In this document: one piece after another, positions 63,437 through 64,000 of the stretch
Layout: the number at the start of each line of letters is the position of its first letter
Position numbering within the stretch: position 1 is the stretch's first letter
Assembly (NCBI GenBank): GCA_000621425.1
Contig: JHYJ01000011.1
Location: forward strand, 24,772-88,771
Direction: 5' to 3'
Length of the DNA stretch: 64,000 bases
Source: Lachnospiraceae bacterium AB2028
GTDB lineage: Bacteria; Bacillota; Clostridia; Lachnospirales; Lachnospiraceae
Notes under the pieces: generated by a model
What the model was told of the DNA's origin: nothing
The model's input: only the letters and a program-made list of their open reading frames with translations
The model's database searches: none
Position numbers and translations under genes: made by a program

Positions 63437-63656
63437 TTACAGCTCCCCGGCTGCATTCAGCCATTCAAGGATAGTCTCGGTTCCTGTACCCGTATAATCA
63501 GCAATATCTGCTACATCAACACCTTTCTGGTACATCCTTATCGCAACTTTTCTTGCTTTTGACACTTCTCCTTCATCAAATCCGGTATCATATCCTGTAT
63601 CATATCCCTTCTTCTCTATCGCATCCAAAACATCACACATACAGCGAATGTCTCCT
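63437..63656 (-). pseudogene. C-terminal remnant of an Rpn-family gene cut by IS110
   Basis: The remaining 67 codons from the ATG at 63640 (MCDVLDAIEKKGYDTGYDTG, FDEGEVSKARKVAIRMYQKG, ending GTETILEWLNAAGEL) are the typical tail of Rpn/PD-(D/E)XK nuclease-family transposases, which carry a repeated Gly-acidic stretch and a C-terminal helix-turn-helix-like motif. The frame stays open upstream (VGDIRC) up to the IS left end, so the element interrupted a longer gene. Confidence 0.7.
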
Positions 63657-63901
63657 ACTATTATATAAAGTCATAGTCGTTCTTTACCTTTTCTATAGGT
63701 TTGACTATGCTATTTTAAGATACTGTGGATTGGTGAATGTCTCCTACCACTTAATGGTTTTCGAAAGGCTCCAACCACAGTCTCTTTGTTTATTTGTTAA
63801 TCAGTTAGTTACCGCATGACGGTTTATCAAGAAGTAGGTTACGATTGCAAAGAGCCCTGTGGATCTTAAAACAGTATCAATCTATTTTAAGGAGGTCCTA
63901 T
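63657..63901 (+). ncRNA. Candidate IS110 bridge RNA
   Basis: Three consecutive stems fit the bridge-RNA layout. Stem 1: CATAGTC (63672-63678) with GACTATG (63703-63709). Stem 2: ACTGTGG and TTGG (63722-63733) with CCAA and CCACAGT (63771-63781), enclosing a loop of 37 nt. Stem 3: CTCTTTG (63782-63788) with CAAAGAG (63848-63854), enclosing a 59-nt loop that contains a small ACCG/CGGT hairpin. Stem 2 would be the target-binding loop: its GAATGTCTCCTAC (63735-63747) is identical to the flank at 63646-63658. Stem 3 would be the donor-binding loop. Confidence 0.72.
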
Positions 63902-64000
63902 ATGATTTTTGTAGGAATTGATGTCGCTAAAGATAAGCATGATTGCTTTATCACTAACACCGATGGAGAAGTTCTTTTCAAGTCCTTTACCATCACCAAC
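63902..64000 (+). CDS. IS110-family transposase, N-terminal part
   Basis: The first 33 codons (MIFVGIDVAKDKHDCFITNT, GEVLFKSFTITN) are the start of the RuvC-like DEDD domain; the first catalytic aspartate is in GIDVAKDKHD. AAGGAGGTCCTAT precedes the ATG. The gene runs off the window. Confidence 0.93.
   Translation, partial: MIFVGIDVAKDKHDCFITNTDGEVLFKSFTITN

Larger units (their letters stand above)
63657..64000 (+). mobile_element. IS110-family element, left part (continues past the window)
   Basis: Begins near 63657, just after a probable CT core in the target. It contains about 245 bp of structured non-coding leader and then the transposase start. As usual for IS110, no terminal inverted repeats are evident. 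The position of the left end is inferred from the match between flank and leader described for the bridge RNA. Confidence 0.75.

Overview
The window reads as chromosome of an anaerobic low-to-mid GC Firmicute, most likely Lachnospiraceae of the Butyrivibrio/Pseudobutyrivibrio type. This is inferred from family content (HemZ, CIRCE-controlled groESL, a polyphosphate operon, DUF815 ATPase, Rpn-type nucleases, an AlkZ-related protein) and strong AGGAGG-type ribosome binding sites; no rRNA or tRNA gene was seen to confirm it. Almost every gene is on the minus strand.

Region 1 (1-3.8 kb) is a plasmid-type replication/partition module: a small DUF3970-like gene, parA, parB and a replication-initiator-like gene, transcribed leftward. 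The initiator gene carries in-frame iteron-like repeats and two 27-bp palindromes. A repeat- and dyad-rich gap of about 420 bp separates it from hemZ.

Region 2 (3.8-21.9 kb) is a long leftward run: groES-groEL behind a perfect CIRCE operator and ending at a strong terminator; then a complete 2-aminoethylphosphonate (AEP) synthesis and activation cluster (transaminase, glycerophosphotransferase-like enzyme, cytidylyltransferase-PEP mutase fusion, a second cytidylyltransferase, phosphonopyruvate decarboxylase); then apt, a RelA/SpoT homologue, a metallo-beta-lactamase hydrolase, a GNAT protein, a giant 1,320-residue unknown protein and hemZ. The AEP genes probably decorate a surface polymer.

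Region 3 (22-26 kb) is rightward: a membrane diguanylate cyclase, an ABC-F ATPase and a HAD phosphatase. Region 4 (26-33.2 kb, leftward) is a polyphosphate operon (phosphotransferase, DUF815 ATPase, ppx, ppk, maf, a small acidic protein). holA follows on the plus strand.

Region 5 (34.4-49.4 kb) is mostly surface and accessory genes: a secreted transglutaminase-like protein, a GNAT, a Ser/His-rich zinc-ribbon membrane protein, a lipoprotein, a DUF5131 protein, an LRR/SLH surface protein, an antiporter, a ClC channel, a variant deformylase, an Rpn-type nuclease with a VTQQ tandem repeat, an AlkZ-related protein, a zinc ribbon-MORN protein whose C-terminus is homologous to the GroEL apical domain, and several broken genes.

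Region 6 (49.4-61.8 kb) is an AT-richer defence island: mcrB-mcrC, a PD-(D/E)XK-like protein, and a type I restriction-modification locus (hsdM, two hsdS copies around a tyrosine recombinase, hsdR). Its left edge cuts into an older gene. Region 7 (62-64 kb) holds a TPR lipoprotein, the tail of an Rpn-type gene, and the start of an IS110 element. The untranslated leader of the IS110 element folds like a bridge RNA, and a 13-nt stretch in its predicted target loop exactly matches the DNA at the insertion site.
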